Shown here in pieces: positions 1 through 8,274 of a stretch of DNA of 64,000 nucleotides. The DNA is from Chloroflexota bacterium (lineage in GTDB: Bacteria; Chloroflexota; Anaerolineae; Aggregatilineales; Phototrophicaceae): the NCBI GenBank assembly GCA_013388745.1, contig JACAER010000016.1:248001-312000 (forward strand), given 5' to 3'. The position numbers and the translations under genes are program-made. Position 1 is the first letter of the stretch; every line of letters starts with the position of its first letter. Below the pieces are notes generated by a model. The model saw nothing but the letters and a program-made list of their open reading frames with translations, had not been told where the DNA came from and ran no database searches.

Positions 1-93
1 TTTGCTCAGGCTGGTGATGGCGAGGTTATCCTGGAGTTCCATCGGGATCGGAAACTCAGTGCTGTGGATTTCACGCAGTTGGATTTCACTCAT
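1..93 (-). CDS. Start of an unidentified gene, cut by the left edge
   Basis: An ATG at 93 on the minus strand opens a frame that runs off the left end of the window, giving 31 residues that begin MSEIQLREIHSTEFP. The ATG overlaps the stop codon of the upstream iscX gene in an ATGA arrangement, which suggests translational coupling and the same transcript. The visible part is hydrophilic, with no signal peptide or recognisable motif. I do not recognise the family. Confidence 0.6.
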   Translation of the reverse strand, partial: MSEIQLREIHSTEFPIPMELQDNLAITSLSK

Positions 94-317
94 TCAACAT
101 TCCTCTCCTCATACCACTCGCGCAATATCTCGTTCAAGATGTCCTCGGTCACAATGTCGGGATCATCGGCGAAATTCGGGAGTGTGATAATCCATTGACA
201 TAACTGCTCAAGCCCCACTGTATCAATATCCACTTCAGAGTATAGTTCCATGAGAGCCAACACGATCTCGTAAGAATTATCCCAGTAGAGCGGATTTGCG
301 GCGGGTTCATCGGACAT
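90..317 (-). CDS. iscX: IscX-like Fe-S cluster assembly protein
   Basis: This small acidic protein of 75 residues is close to the usual size of IscX (about 66). The pattern is that of the family: an N-terminal LYWDNSYEIVLAL helix, a Leu-x-x-Trp segment (LEQLCQWIITLPNF), an Asp-Asp-Pro (DDPD) and a C-terminal helix ILNEILREWYEE rich in Asp and Glu. In known systems IscX binds the cysteine desulfurase IscS and iron and adjusts the rate of Fe-S cluster assembly. No other isc gene is visible here, but the gene is coupled by an ATGA overlap to an unidentified gene that leaves the window. A strong sigma70-type promoter lies about 70 bp upstream. The extra N-terminal residues MSDEPAANP are probably a disordered lead. 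Confidence 0.82.
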   Translation of the reverse strand: MSDEPAANPLYWDNSYEIVLALMELYSEVDIDTVGLEQLCQWIITLPNFADDPDIVTEDILNEILREWYEERNVE

Positions 318-385
318 AGATTACCGCATCTTCAAAAGAATTTCGAGCAAAAACAATACGGGATTTTCGCTTGCCAACATGCTCA

Positions 386-414
386 AGTATAGGAGGCACA
401 AAGGGGGTTGTCAA
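386..414 (-). promoter_or_regulatory. Sigma70-type promoter of iscX
   Basis: On the minus strand TTGACA (414-409) and TATACT (391-386) are separated by exactly 17 bp. The predicted transcript would start near 379 and have a leader of about 60 nt before the iscX ATG at 317. Confidence 0.75.
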
Positions 415-438
415 TAATTTCACAAACAAGCGTCAGTT

Positions 439-1392
439 TTATTTTTCTGACCCTGTTTCGAGGATGACAGCGCCACCCGTCGCAACCAGAGTATGCCGCG
501 CCGCGCTGGCGATTCCCGCGGCATCGTAGTGCTTCTTCATCGCTTCGGCTATCCGTTGGGCGGCTGCCGCCGAAGCGCACACGGCGCACAGTGTTGGCCC
601 CGCGCCGCTGATGACTAAGCCGTAGGCGCCGGCGTTTTTGGCGATGAGGCGCATTTCTGCGAGCCGCGGCATTAGATGCGCGCGGGCGGGTTCAATCACG
701 CTGTCACTTTCCATCGCGGCGGCGAGCGATGGGATGTCGCCACGATAAAGTGCATCAATGACACGAGCAACCCCCGCTGTTTGCGCAACCAGTGTGCGCA
801 GTGGGACTTCTTTGGGAAGCACAGCGCGCGCCAGCGCAGTCGGGACAGCCACATCAGGTGTGACCAGGGCCAGATGCAAATCGGCGGGCACAGGCAGTTG
901 CAGAATTTGGTGGGCGCTTGTGCCGGTGACGAGGGTGATGCCGCCAAACAGAGCGGGAGCGACGTTATCGGCGTGATAACCACTTACAGCGGCTTCGCCT
1001 TCGAGACATGAAGGGAGCAGATCGGCGCGTGTCAACGGCTCGCCGAACAAGGCATTTACGGCGACGACAGCGGCGACAGCGCTGGCGGCGCTGCTGCCCA
1101 ATCCGCTGGCAAGCGGCAGATGTTTGTAGATAGTCAGATTGACGCCGCGCCGCGCCTTGAGCGTCTTAAGCAGATGATTTGCGCTAACAATGGCGGTGTT
1201 TTTGGCATCGCGCGGAAGTAAGCCGTTGTCGCCCTCGATGGCAACCAGCGCAGCACAGGGATCGTCACCGCCCCATTCGGCGCGCACAATGTCACCGGGC
1301 GCTTGCAGCGCCAGTCCTAAAATATCAAAGCCGACGCCCAGATTGGCTACCGTCGCCGGAGCGAACGCATCTACTCTGGTAATTGCGGTCAA
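439..1392 (-). CDS. thrB: Homoserine kinase (ThrB)
   Basis: The 317-residue protein is a GHMP-family kinase that phosphorylates L-homoserine with ATP to O-phosphohomoserine, the substrate of threonine synthase. The N-terminal APATVANLGVGFDILGLAL block (about residues 11-29) and the ATP-binding loop LPLASGLGSSAAS (about 92-104) are characteristic, and the C-terminal GAYGLVISGAGPTLCAV block is the third GHMP motif. Length matches the family. The start is a TTG at 1392 preceded by AAGGA; no better upstream ATG exists. It is divergent from thrC, so the two successive enzymes of threonine synthesis share a 95-bp intergenic region. Confidence 0.95.
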   Translation of the reverse strand: MTAITRVDAFAPATVANLGVGFDILGLALQAPGDIVRAEWGGDDPCAALVAIEGDNGLLPRDAKNTAIVSANHLLKTLKARRGVNLTIYKHLPLASGLGSSAASAVAAVVAVNALFGEPLTRADLLPSCLEGEAAVSGYHADNVAPALFGGITLVTGTSAHQILQLPVPADLHLALVTPDVAVPTALARAVLPKEVPLRTLVAQTAGVARVIDALYRGDIPSLAAAMESDSVIEPARAHLMPRLAEMRLIAKNAGAYGLVISGAGPTLCAVCASAAAAQRIAEAMKKHYDAAGIASAARHTLVATGGAVILETGSEK

Positions 1393-1487
1393 AGGTCGTT
1401 ATCCTTAACGAAGCAGGTAGCTTTGGGCGCTGGGCTTTGAGCTAGTCGCGAATGTGCCTGGTCAATTTTAGCAAAACGGTTGAAAAA

Positions 1488-2789
1488 ATGAACAGTGTCT
1501 TGCAATGTATGGACTGCGCCCAACAATACCCGATGACGCAGGTGCTTTACAATTGTGAAAAATGTGGGGGCTTGTTGGATGTTCAGCACGATCTGACCGG
1601 GCTGCGTAAAACGATCGATCGCGCCTTTTTTGACCGGCGGCTTGGCACGCTGCAGGCGCCCTATAACAGCGGCGTTTGGCGCTATAAAGAACTGATCTAT
1701 CCCGATGTTGATCCGCAGCACATTGTCAGCCGACCGGAAGGTAATACGAATTTGTATCGTGCGCCGCGCTTGGCGAAGTGGGCCGGCGTAGAAAATCTGT
1801 ACCTCAAACATGAGGGCGAAAATCCTACGGGTTCGTTTAAAGATCGTGGAATGACTACAGGGGTCACGCAAGCGCGCGCGTTGGGTATGACACGTGCCGC
1901 CTGCGCTTCGACCGGGAATACATCGGCGTCCCTGGCGGCCTATACAGCATGGGCTGATATGGAAGGCGTTGTGTTTTTCCAGAACAAGCAGGTGGCGATG
2001 GGTAAATTGTCGCAGGCCATTGCTTACGGCGCGACCGCCATCCAGATCAACGCCGACTTTGACCGCAATCTTGAACTGGTGCGCGAAATTTCTTTGAGTC
2101 TCGGCATTTATATTTTGAATTCGGTCAACCCATTCCGTCTGGAAGGTCAGAAAAGCATTATGATCGAGACCATCCAGCAGCTTGATTGGCAAGTGCCCGA
2201 TTGGATTGTGTGTCCCGGCGGCAATCTGGGAAACAGCTCAGCTTTTGGCAAAGCGCTCTATGAGTTATGCGAACTGGGGTTAATCGAGCGGATGCCGCGA
2301 TTGGCGATTATTCAGGCCGAAGGCGCGAATCCTCTCTACCGCAGCTACGCGAATCGTTTTGCAGGTTTGGAGGCGATGTCTGCGGAAACGATAGCCACAG
2401 CGATCAAAATCGGTAATCCGGTTAACTATGCCAAAGCGGTGCGTGCGCTGCGCTGGACAGATGGCGTGGTCGAACAGGTCAGCGATCAGGAAATTATGGA
2501 CGCCAAAGCGCTGATTGATCGCCAGGGGATCGGCTGCGAACCGGCGTCGGCCTGCTCATTGGCGGGACTGCGTAAGTTAGTCGATCAAGGTGTCGTCAAG
2601 CCGCATGAAACAGTGGTCGGCATTTTGACTGGACACCTGCTCAAAGACCCGGACGCTACGATCAATTATCATAACCACACGCTGCCAGGTATTGAAGCGC
2701 GCTACCCCAATTGGCTGCACCGCGCTGAAGCCTCTGTGGCAGAAATTACGCAGATTCTCCAAAGTGTGCATTCGCGCAGCAATTCATAA
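1488..2789 (+). CDS. thrC: Threonine synthase (ThrC)
   Basis: This PLP enzyme converts O-phosphohomoserine to threonine. The 433-residue protein begins with a zinc-ribbon-like segment (Cys7-x2-Cys10 and Cys23-x2-Cys26), found in many bacterial threonine synthases. The PLP lysine is Lys118 in ENPTGSFKDRG, and the glycine-rich phosphate loop is CPGGNLGNSSAF. I chose the ATG at 1488, which begins just before the zinc ribbon, over an in-frame ATG at 1452 that would add 12 unrelated residues. The gene is divergent from thrB and convergent with the riboswitch-controlled cystathionine gamma-synthase gene, with only 14 bp between the stops. Confidence 0.94.
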   Translation: MNSVLQCMDCAQQYPMTQVLYNCEKCGGLLDVQHDLTGLRKTIDRAFFDRRLGTLQAPYNSGVWRYKELIYPDVDPQHIVSRPEGNTNLYRAPRLAKWAGVENLYLKHEGENPTGSFKDRGMTTGVTQARALGMTRAACASTGNTSASLAAYTAWADMEGVVFFQNKQVAMGKLSQAIAYGATAIQINADFDRNLELVREISLSLGIYILNSVNPFRLEGQKSIMIETIQQLDWQVPDWIVCPGGNLGNSSAFGKALYELCELGLIERMPRLAIIQAEGANPLYRSYANRFAGLEAMSAETIATAIKIGNPVNYAKAVRALRWTDGVVEQVSDQEIMDAKALIDRQGIGCEPASACSLAGLRKLVDQGVVKPHETVVGILTGHLLKDPDATINYHNHTLPGIEARYPNWLHRAEASVAEITQILQSVHSRSNS

Positions 2790-2803
2790 ATGGACACCGA
2801 GCG

Positions 2804-4036
2804 TCAAATGAGTGCCAACGCCTGATCGAGATCGTTCAAAATGTCGTCGGTATCTTCGATGCCGATGGCAAAGCGCACCAGGTTGTCTTTGATGCCCAGC
2901 GCCAGACGTTCTTCAGGGGTCTTTTCATAGTAACTCATTAAGGCCGGCTGTTCGATCAGGCTTTCTACGCCGCCGAGACTGGGCGCGATATAGGGGATGC
3001 GCAGGGCATCAATGAATTTGCCCGTGGTGCGCAGATCGCCGGCGACCTCAAAGCTGACGACGCCGCCGAATCCCTGCATCTGGCGCACGGCCAGGTGATG
3101 ATCGGGATGCGAGGCGATACCGGGATACCAGACACGTTCGATACGGGGATGTTTATCGAGAAAGCGCGCGACAGCCAGCGCGCTTGTGTTTTGCTGCGCG
3201 ACACGCACGCCGAGCGTTTTTATACCACGTTCCAGCAGGTAGGCGTTCTGTGGATCAACGACACCGCCGAGTACTCCGCGCGCATCTCGCAGCGCTTTCA
3301 TACGATCAGCGCTGCCGATGACCACGCCGGCCAGCAGATCATTGTGCCCGGATAGATATTTGGTGGCGCTGTGCAGCACAAAATCAATGCCGTATTCGAG
3401 CGGGCGCTGATTTACAGGCGTGCCAAAAGTGCTGTCGATCAGCGTGCGCACGCGATATTTGCGTCCCAATTGAGCAATGCGATCAAAATCGGCGATGCGT
3501 AAGTAGGGATTGGTCGGGCTTTCAGAGATCAAAAAACGGGTTTTGCCGGGGATAATGGCCGCTTCGAGGGCGTCGTAGTCGCCCATCGGTGTGACAGTGG
3601 TTTCGATGCCAAGACGCTGAAGGAAGGTCAAACAGAATTGGCGTGTGCGGCGATAACAGTCGTCTGTCATGACGATATGCGCGCCGGAAGGCAGTACAGA
3701 GAGCAGCAGTGAGGTGACGGCAGCCATGCCAGAGGCATAGAGTACCGCGTCCTCGCCGCCTTCGAGCGCGGCCAGACGTTGTTCGACAGCCGCGATGGTG
3801 GGATTGCCGTAGCGCCCGTATTCTTCGCGCTCTTCGCCGTCGCCCCACGTCTTGCGCTCCATGTAGTCGATCAGGTCTTGCGTGCTGCGGAAGGTATAGG
3901 TGGCGGTTTGCACGATGGGGGTATTGAGCGCATTGAAGGCTTTGGCGCGCCGCGCGCCATCATGTACCGCGCGAGTGCTGTTGCCCTGCGGTTCTGGGGT
4001 GAAATCGTCGTATTCACTGCGTAAGACTGCCACCAT
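2804..4036 (-). CDS. metB: Cystathionine gamma-synthase-like PLP enzyme of methionine synthesis
   Basis: The 410-residue protein belongs to the Cys/Met metabolism PLP family. It has the YGRYGNPT motif (73-80), the ESPTNPYLR loop, and the PLP lysine Lys226 in LHSATKYLSGHND. The C-terminal half (IPYIAPSLGGVESLIEQPA, then IKDNLVRFAIGIED) closely recalls plant cystathionine gamma-synthases. It would join an activated homoserine with cysteine, or use sulfide directly; the acyl donor cannot be read from the sequence. Chloroplast-type enzymes use O-phosphohomoserine, which thrB next door produces. The ATG at 4036 is chosen because AGGAGAGG lies just upstream. An in-frame ATG at 4072 falls inside a terminator hairpin. 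A SAM-I riboswitch in the leader supports a role in methionine supply. Confidence 0.88.
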   Translation of the reverse strand: MVAVLRSEYDDFTPEPQGNSTRAVHDGARRAKAFNALNTPIVQTATYTFRSTQDLIDYMERKTWGDGEEREEYGRYGNPTIAAVEQRLAALEGGEDAVLYASGMAAVTSLLLSVLPSGAHIVMTDDCYRRTRQFCLTFLQRLGIETTVTPMGDYDALEAAIIPGKTRFLISESPTNPYLRIADFDRIAQLGRKYRVRTLIDSTFGTPVNQRPLEYGIDFVLHSATKYLSGHNDLLAGVVIGSADRMKALRDARGVLGGVVDPQNAYLLERGIKTLGVRVAQQNTSALAVARFLDKHPRIERVWYPGIASHPDHHLAVRQMQGFGGVVSFEVAGDLRTTGKFIDALRIPYIAPSLGGVESLIEQPALMSYYEKTPEERLALGIKDNLVRFAIGIEDTDDILNDLDQALALI

Positions 4037-4058
4037 ACTGTCCTCTCCTGAAATAAAA

Positions 4059-4094
4059 AACCCGGACTGCATATTCTTATCTTCAGTCCGGGTT
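4059..4094 (-). terminator. Second intrinsic terminator in the metB leader
   Basis: On the minus strand an 11-bp perfect stem (AACCCGGACTG with CAGTCCGGGTT) closes a 14-nt loop and is followed by six T residues (complement of 4060-4055). It lies only about 20 nt before the metB start. The loop contains ten bases perfectly complementary to the 5' strand of riboswitch helix P1. Confidence 0.85.
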
Positions 4095-4111
4095 AATTCT
4101 GGCTTCAGGAC

Positions 4112-4138
4112 AAAAAAAGACTTCGGCGTTCGAAGTCT
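4112..4138 (-). terminator. First intrinsic terminator in the metB leader
   Basis: On the minus strand the stem GACTTCG / CGAAGTC with a five-base loop is followed by seven T residues (complement of 4118-4112). It sits about 40 nt downstream of the SAM-I aptamer, where the expression platform of such riboswitches normally lies. Confidence 0.85.
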
Positions 4139-4174
4139 CTTGAGTTCGTTTCACCGGTTGCTACCGGTTGATCG

Positions 4175-4276
4175 TTCTCATCTCCCAGAGTTAACTCTGT
4201 CGGACTTGGCACCTTCCCGTATCAGGGGGTTGCCGCGGTATCATAGGGCCGATCCCTCCACCGCTCTGGATAAGAA
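4175..4276 (-). promoter_or_regulatory. SAM-I (S-box) riboswitch aptamer
   Basis: Read on the minus strand, the segment shows the S-box landmarks in order: a P1 5' strand TTCTTATC, the AGAGCGGTGGAGGGA block, GGCCCTATGATACC, CGGCAACC, GGTGCCAAGTCC, a hairpin CAGAGTTAACTCTG (P4), and the P1 3' strand GATGAGAA, which pairs with the 5' strand with one G-U wobble. S-adenosylmethionine binding to this fold normally stabilises P1 and favours termination downstream. Here it precedes two tandem terminators and the cystathionine gamma-synthase gene. Confidence 0.93.
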
Positions 4277-4302
4277 TAGGGTTGTTAATCTGCATTGGGG
4301 TA

Positions 4303-4331
4303 ACAATAACTGAAAATGAGCGCGGTGTCAA
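4303..4331 (-). promoter_or_regulatory. Promoter of the riboswitch-metB transcript
   Basis: Minus strand TTGACA (4331-4326) and TATTGT (4308-4303) with a 17-bp spacer. The expected start near 4296 is about 20 nt before the P1 helix of the aptamer, as is usual for SAM riboswitches. Confidence 0.72.
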
Positions 4332-4373
4332 GGAATGTTGAGCAAAAACGTTGGAAGCGCAGCACACTACGCT

Positions 4374-4927
4374 CTACCGATCGGTGGTTAAAGGGATATT
4401 GGGCGTGGGGGTGGACACGGCGTTTTGAGTGCGGCGTTCTTCATCTGCAAGCTGTTCGATGGCTGCGCCGACCTCTGCTACGCTTTTGATTAAGGAAGCG
4501 CGCATCATCACGCCCATGATTTTGCTCATGATGGCCCCGACTAAACCAGGCCCTTTGGGCTGGTCGTACAACCAGGTAATGCATGTGCCGCCATTTTCGA
4601 ACGCTTGCAGCCGGATAGTCTGGCGTGCTGTGATGTTCATCGGCATCCCGGTAATGTGATCGGTGCGGTATTCAAAGGACTTCCAATCGACGATCTCACT
4701 TCGCCGACGTGGTCATAGGTTTCGCTATGGGGTTTCATCTCGCAAGTGAAATCCTGCAAGTCCAGCGCATTTACGGCTGACTCACTAAAAAGGGTATAGG
4801 CTTTATAGCCGGTCTTTTCTTTGACTTCATTTTTCATCACGCGATGGGCAATGATGACATCGGGACGGCTGAGTTCCAATTTGATTGTACTGCATAATAT
4901 TACGCAAGCAAATGTGGTGATACTCAT
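4374..4927 (-). pseudogene. Frameshifted SRPBCC/START-like small protein
   Basis: Two minus-strand frames together read as one protein of about 150-185 residues. The upstream frame gives a segment ending SETYDHVGEV; then, after a one-base shift near 4700, the other frame continues IVDWKSFEYRTDHITG and runs through GGTCITWLYDQPKGPG to TPNIPLTTDR. The sequence GTGAGATC at the junction would read in frame if one G were added (GTGGAGATC), so either a real single-base deletion or a sequencing error is likely. The combined pattern, with alternating beta strands and a C-terminal amphipathic helix after a Lys-Ser-Phe-Glu-Tyr strand, recalls SRPBCC (polyketide cyclase/START) ligand-binding folds, but that is a weak assignment. 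The start is uncertain: ATG at 4927 or 4837. Confidence 0.5.
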
Positions 4928-4929
4928 TA

Positions 4930-4961
4930 CAGCAGGCCATCCTGCTGCGCTGTGATATAAT
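4930..4961 (+). promoter_or_regulatory. Extended -10 promoter with an upstream inverted repeat
   Basis: TGATATAAT at 4953-4961 is an extended -10 element (TG-n-TATAAT) about 35 bp before the GTG start at 4995. Immediately upstream, 4930-4947 is a perfect 7-bp inverted repeat, CAGCAGG and CCTGCTG, separated by four bases. The repeat covers the position where a -35 contact would lie and touches the start region of the divergent SRPBCC-like gene, so it could be an operator. No good -35 box is visible. Confidence 0.45.
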
Positions 4962-4994
4962 CGCCTGCCAGTGATGTGATTGGAGAGCAGGCCA

Positions 4995-6347
4995 GTGACG
5001 AACGCAACCACGACATCAGAAGTGCCGATCAGCGCGCGGCAGATCAGCCCGGAGCGCATGGCCTGGGGCGTGCTGCTGATTGCATTTGCGGCGTTTTGTA
5101 TTCTGTGCGCTACTGTAACGGTGGGCGTGCATTATTTCCTGTTTGAATCAACAGTCAATATTCAGACAGTGCTGGCGGCAGGGCGCGGTACGGCAATCAT
5201 CGTCAGCGAGGCGGATTTGATCGAGCAGGCCGTGCGGGCGCGGCGGGAAATCCTGGTGGGCACCAGCGTCAGCACTGATGGGCAGTCGCAAGCGGTGATA
5301 CTGTTTGCCGATCAGCAGCAGGATCAACGCTTGATCGCGACGGCGACGCTGGGCAGCAGCAGCGGAGTGACGCTGATCGGCATCGAGCGCCCGCGTTTCG
5401 ATTGGAGTATTGGGCAGTACAGCATTGATCTGACAAATTTCACGGGGATGCTGGATGTGTATGTCGCGCCGCAGTTGGGCCGCGATTTTCGGATGACGGT
5501 GCGGACAACAGACGGGACACAGATTTACCTGACAGCCAGCGGACGCTACACGATTCGGGCGAACGCGACCCAAGTGCAGGTTTTTAACCGTGAGGGCGCA
5601 GCGACGTTGATCGCGGCGAGCCAGCCCCAGGATGGACGCGCGATTCCCTCCGGGCAGCGAGGTGTAGCACACGTCAACAGTACAGACATCGTGCTCGCGG
5701 GGGGGTATGTTGAACTGTTGAGCAACCCGACATTTCGCGAGATACGTGCGCCGGAAAGTGTGCCGGCGGTGTGGGAATGCAGCAGCGAAGCCGACGCTTT
5801 ACCGATCGGTACGATGGCGGTGGAAACGGTTGATGAGCGCCCGCTGCTGCATTTTTTGCGGGCGGAGAATGCCAGCTCGCACGGAGAAATGCGCTGCCGC
5901 CAGTATTTTGACCCCGCGAACACGGGGCAGGATGTGCGCGGGTATGATGAACTGGTGCTGCGGGCCACATTCCAGGTGAATTACCAATCGTTGAGCGCGT
6001 GCGGGGTGCAGGGCAGCGAGTGCCCGCTGATGCTGCAAATAGATTATGTGGATGTCAACGGCAACGCGCGGGTGTGGTATCACGGATTTTACGCCGCTAT
6101 CGACCCGACTCAGGGGTATCCACTGCGGTGCAACAGTTGCTCACTGGAACATGATCCGGTAACGATGGGCGTATGGTATACCTACAGCAGCGATAACCTG
6201 TTTACAGCGTTCCCGCCTGAAGCGCGTCCGGCAGCGGTTTTGAATGTACAGTTTTATACGTCGGGGCATCAGTATGATGTGCTGATTGACGAGATCGCGT
6301 TGCTGGCAAGTAATACCCCGCCCGCGCCACAGGTCGCCAATGGCTAA
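4995..6347 (+). CDS. Membrane-anchored extracytoplasmic protein, unknown function
   Basis: The 450-residue protein has a short polar N-terminus, one hydrophobic segment (WGVLLIAFAAFCILCATVTV, about residues 23-45) and a large outside domain. The first half of that domain is beta-rich and includes a stretch (DGTQIYLTASGRYTIRANA) that faintly recalls FecR-type domains. The second half, with an NPTFREIRAPESVPAVWEC region and paired cysteines, looks like a jelly-roll carbohydrate-binding fold. This is pattern reading only. The GTG at 4995 has GGAGAG seven bases upstream; a TTG at 4980 is the alternative. The stop overlaps the ATG of the following GT-C glycosyltransferase by several bases, so the two are probably made together and may act at the cell envelope. 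Confidence 0.72.
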   Translation: MTNATTTSEVPISARQISPERMAWGVLLIAFAAFCILCATVTVGVHYFLFESTVNIQTVLAAGRGTAIIVSEADLIEQAVRARREILVGTSVSTDGQSQAVILFADQQQDQRLIATATLGSSSGVTLIGIERPRFDWSIGQYSIDLTNFTGMLDVYVAPQLGRDFRMTVRTTDGTQIYLTASGRYTIRANATQVQVFNREGAATLIAASQPQDGRAIPSGQRGVAHVNSTDIVLAGGYVELLSNPTFREIRAPESVPAVWECSSEADALPIGTMAVETVDERPLLHFLRAENASSHGEMRCRQYFDPANTGQDVRGYDELVLRATFQVNYQSLSACGVQGSECPLMLQIDYVDVNGNARVWYHGFYAAIDPTQGYPLRCNSCSLEHDPVTMGVWYTYSSDNLFTAFPPEARPAAVLNVQFYTSGHQYDVLIDEIALLASNTPPAPQVANG

Positions 6348-8274
6348 AGCGTGCCGCGAGTGGCTGGTGGTAGCGGCGATTCTGCTGCTGGCGGCGGCGC
6401 TGCGCTTGGGCGCGCCGGGCGTGATTGAATTTAAACGCGACGAAGCAGCGCTGTCGCAGTTAGCACTGGATATGGCACGCGGGCGCGTATTTCCGCTGCT
6501 GGGAATCAGTTCTTCGGTGGGAATCCCGAACGCGCCATTTAATGTCTACATTTTGGCGCTGCCCTATGCGTTCAGCAGCGATCCGACGGTAGCGACACAG
6601 TTTATCGGGCTGCTGAACTCAGCGGTGGTGGGATTGACCTATGCGTTGGCGCGGCGTTACTACGGCGTGCCGGCGGCGCTGGTGGCGGCGATGGCGCTGA
6701 CCGTCAGCCCATGGGCGGTGCTGTATTCGCGCAAAATATGGGCGCAAGACCTGCTGCCGTTTTTCACGCTGCTGACACTGGGGAGCGGGCTGTTAGGCTT
6801 TCACGAAGGTAAGCGCTGGGGGCAGGTGCTGCATTTGCCGCTGCTGGTGATTACTGGGCAGATTCATTACGGCGCTTTTGTGCTTATACCGCTCAGCCTG
6901 TATCTGATCGTGCTGGGACGGCGGCGCTGGACACGCGCATTCGCGCTGAGTTTTGTGCTGGCGGCGCTGCTGACCGCGCCCTATGCGTTGGGAGTCGCGC
7001 GGGCACTGACGGCGAACGGGCTGCGAGCGGCAAGCGCAGAAACGAGCAGCCCAGATGGCTTGGGATTCGCGCCGGCAGGGCTGGAATATGCGCTGCTGAC
7101 CATCGCAGGAACGGATATTCACTCGCTGGCGGGCGCAGAACGCTTTCGCGATTATCTGAGCGGCGTACCGAGCGTGTATCCGTTGTTTGATGCGCTGGCG
7201 CTGACCGTGTTGGCCGCGCTGGCTTGGCTGCTGCTGCGCGCGTGGTGGCGGCGCGATGCGCGCACGCCGGTTGATGTGCTAATCGTGCTGTGGGTGCTGA
7301 TTCCAGTGGGTGTTTTTTCATTCACATGGACGACGCTCTACCCCCATTATTTAATCCCGATAATTCCGGCGGCGTTTCTGGCACTGGGTGCGGCGGCGCA
7401 GGATGTGTGGGCACAACGCGGAATCACCTGGCGGCGAGCTTTCGCGGCGGGCGCGGTGGCTTTGGGTGTGATCTTGGCGCTGCAAGCCTGGCTGTTGGTG
7501 GCGCTGTTCAACTTTTTGTATGCTAATGCTACGCCGGGCGGCTTTGGCACGCCGCTGGCCTATCTGCTGCCAGCGCGCGCGGCGATTCTGGAGCAAACCC
7601 CACCAAGCGTACTGGTTAATCTCGACGGACAGGCTGTGGGCTTCGACGGCGAAGCGACGGTGTGGGATTTTTTGCTGGCGGATGTGGTCGAACGGCGTTT
7701 TATTGACGCAAACACGTTCGTGTATCCGGCAGAAAGCACGCTGTATTTATCCAACTGCGAGCGCTATCAGGTGCGGTATGACAGCGGTGCGCCGCGCTTT
7801 TTTTACCTGCGCCCGACGGGAAATGAGGCCGCTCCGTATGAAGGCTGCTATGTGCTTTCCCGGCGCGGCGGCGAAGTGTTCGAGGCGGATTACACGGCTG
7901 TCAACAGCGAAGGGCTGACTTTCGATAACGGCGTGCGGATTTTTGGGTACGTGTGGGACAACCAATGCCTGCGCTTATTCTGGGAGATCGGGGCGACTAC
8001 TACACAGAATTATTCGTTTGCGGTGCATTTTGTCGATGCAGCCGGCCAACGGCTGGCGAACGCCGACGCGCTGTCATGGTTAGGGCGTTACTGGCGCGTG
8101 GGCGATCGTGTTATACGGACGCTCTGCCCGGTGGAAGTGCCGGCGGGGGTTGTGGGGGTCGATATTGGCATGTATACCTATGATGGCACGAGCTTCAACA
8201 ACGCGAACCTGCTGGACAGCAGCGGGGCGGCGGTGGGGCAAATGCTGCGTATCGCGTTGAATGCTAGTCCTTGA
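6340..8274 (+). CDS. GT-C fold membrane glycosyltransferase (family 39/83-like)
   Basis: The 644-residue protein has about ten hydrophobic segments in the first 430 residues and a C-terminal soluble, probably extracytoplasmic, domain. In the first loop after helix 1 it has EFKRDEAALSQLALDMARG; an acidic Asp-Glu pair in this position is the catalytic signature of GT-C enzymes that use polyprenyl-phosphate sugars (PMT, ArnT). The helix layout with LARRYYGVPAALVAAMALTV, then SPWAVLYSRKIWAQDLLPFF, is also typical. Target and sugar are unknown. The ATG at 6340 overlaps the end of the preceding gene. The last 11 bases overlap the 3' end of convergent radC. Confidence 0.78.
   Translation: MAKACREWLVVAAILLLAAALRLGAPGVIEFKRDEAALSQLALDMARGRVFPLLGISSSVGIPNAPFNVYILALPYAFSSDPTVATQFIGLLNSAVVGLTYALARRYYGVPAALVAAMALTVSPWAVLYSRKIWAQDLLPFFTLLTLGSGLLGFHEGKRWGQVLHLPLLVITGQIHYGAFVLIPLSLYLIVLGRRRWTRAFALSFVLAALLTAPYALGVARALTANGLRAASAETSSPDGLGFAPAGLEYALLTIAGTDIHSLAGAERFRDYLSGVPSVYPLFDALALTVLAALAWLLLRAWWRRDARTPVDVLIVLWVLIPVGVFSFTWTTLYPHYLIPIIPAAFLALGAAAQDVWAQRGITWRRAFAAGAVALGVILALQAWLLVALFNFLYANATPGGFGTPLAYLLPARAAILEQTPPSVLVNLDGQAVGFDGEATVWDFLLADVVERRFIDANTFVYPAESTLYLSNCERYQVRYDSGAPRFFYLRPTGNEAAPYEGCYVLSRRGGEVFEADYTAVNSEGLTFDNGVRIFGYVWDNQCLRLFWEIGATTTQNYSFAVHFVDAAGQRLANADALSWLGRYWRVGDRVIRTLCPVEVPAGVVGVDIGMYTYDGTSFNNANLLDSSGAAVGQMLRIALNASP

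Noticed and set aside
4059..4278. Second, separate SAM aptamer suggested by GAAGATAAGAA in the terminator loop
   Set aside because: None of the other conserved S-box elements is present around it, so only the P1-like string is repeated.
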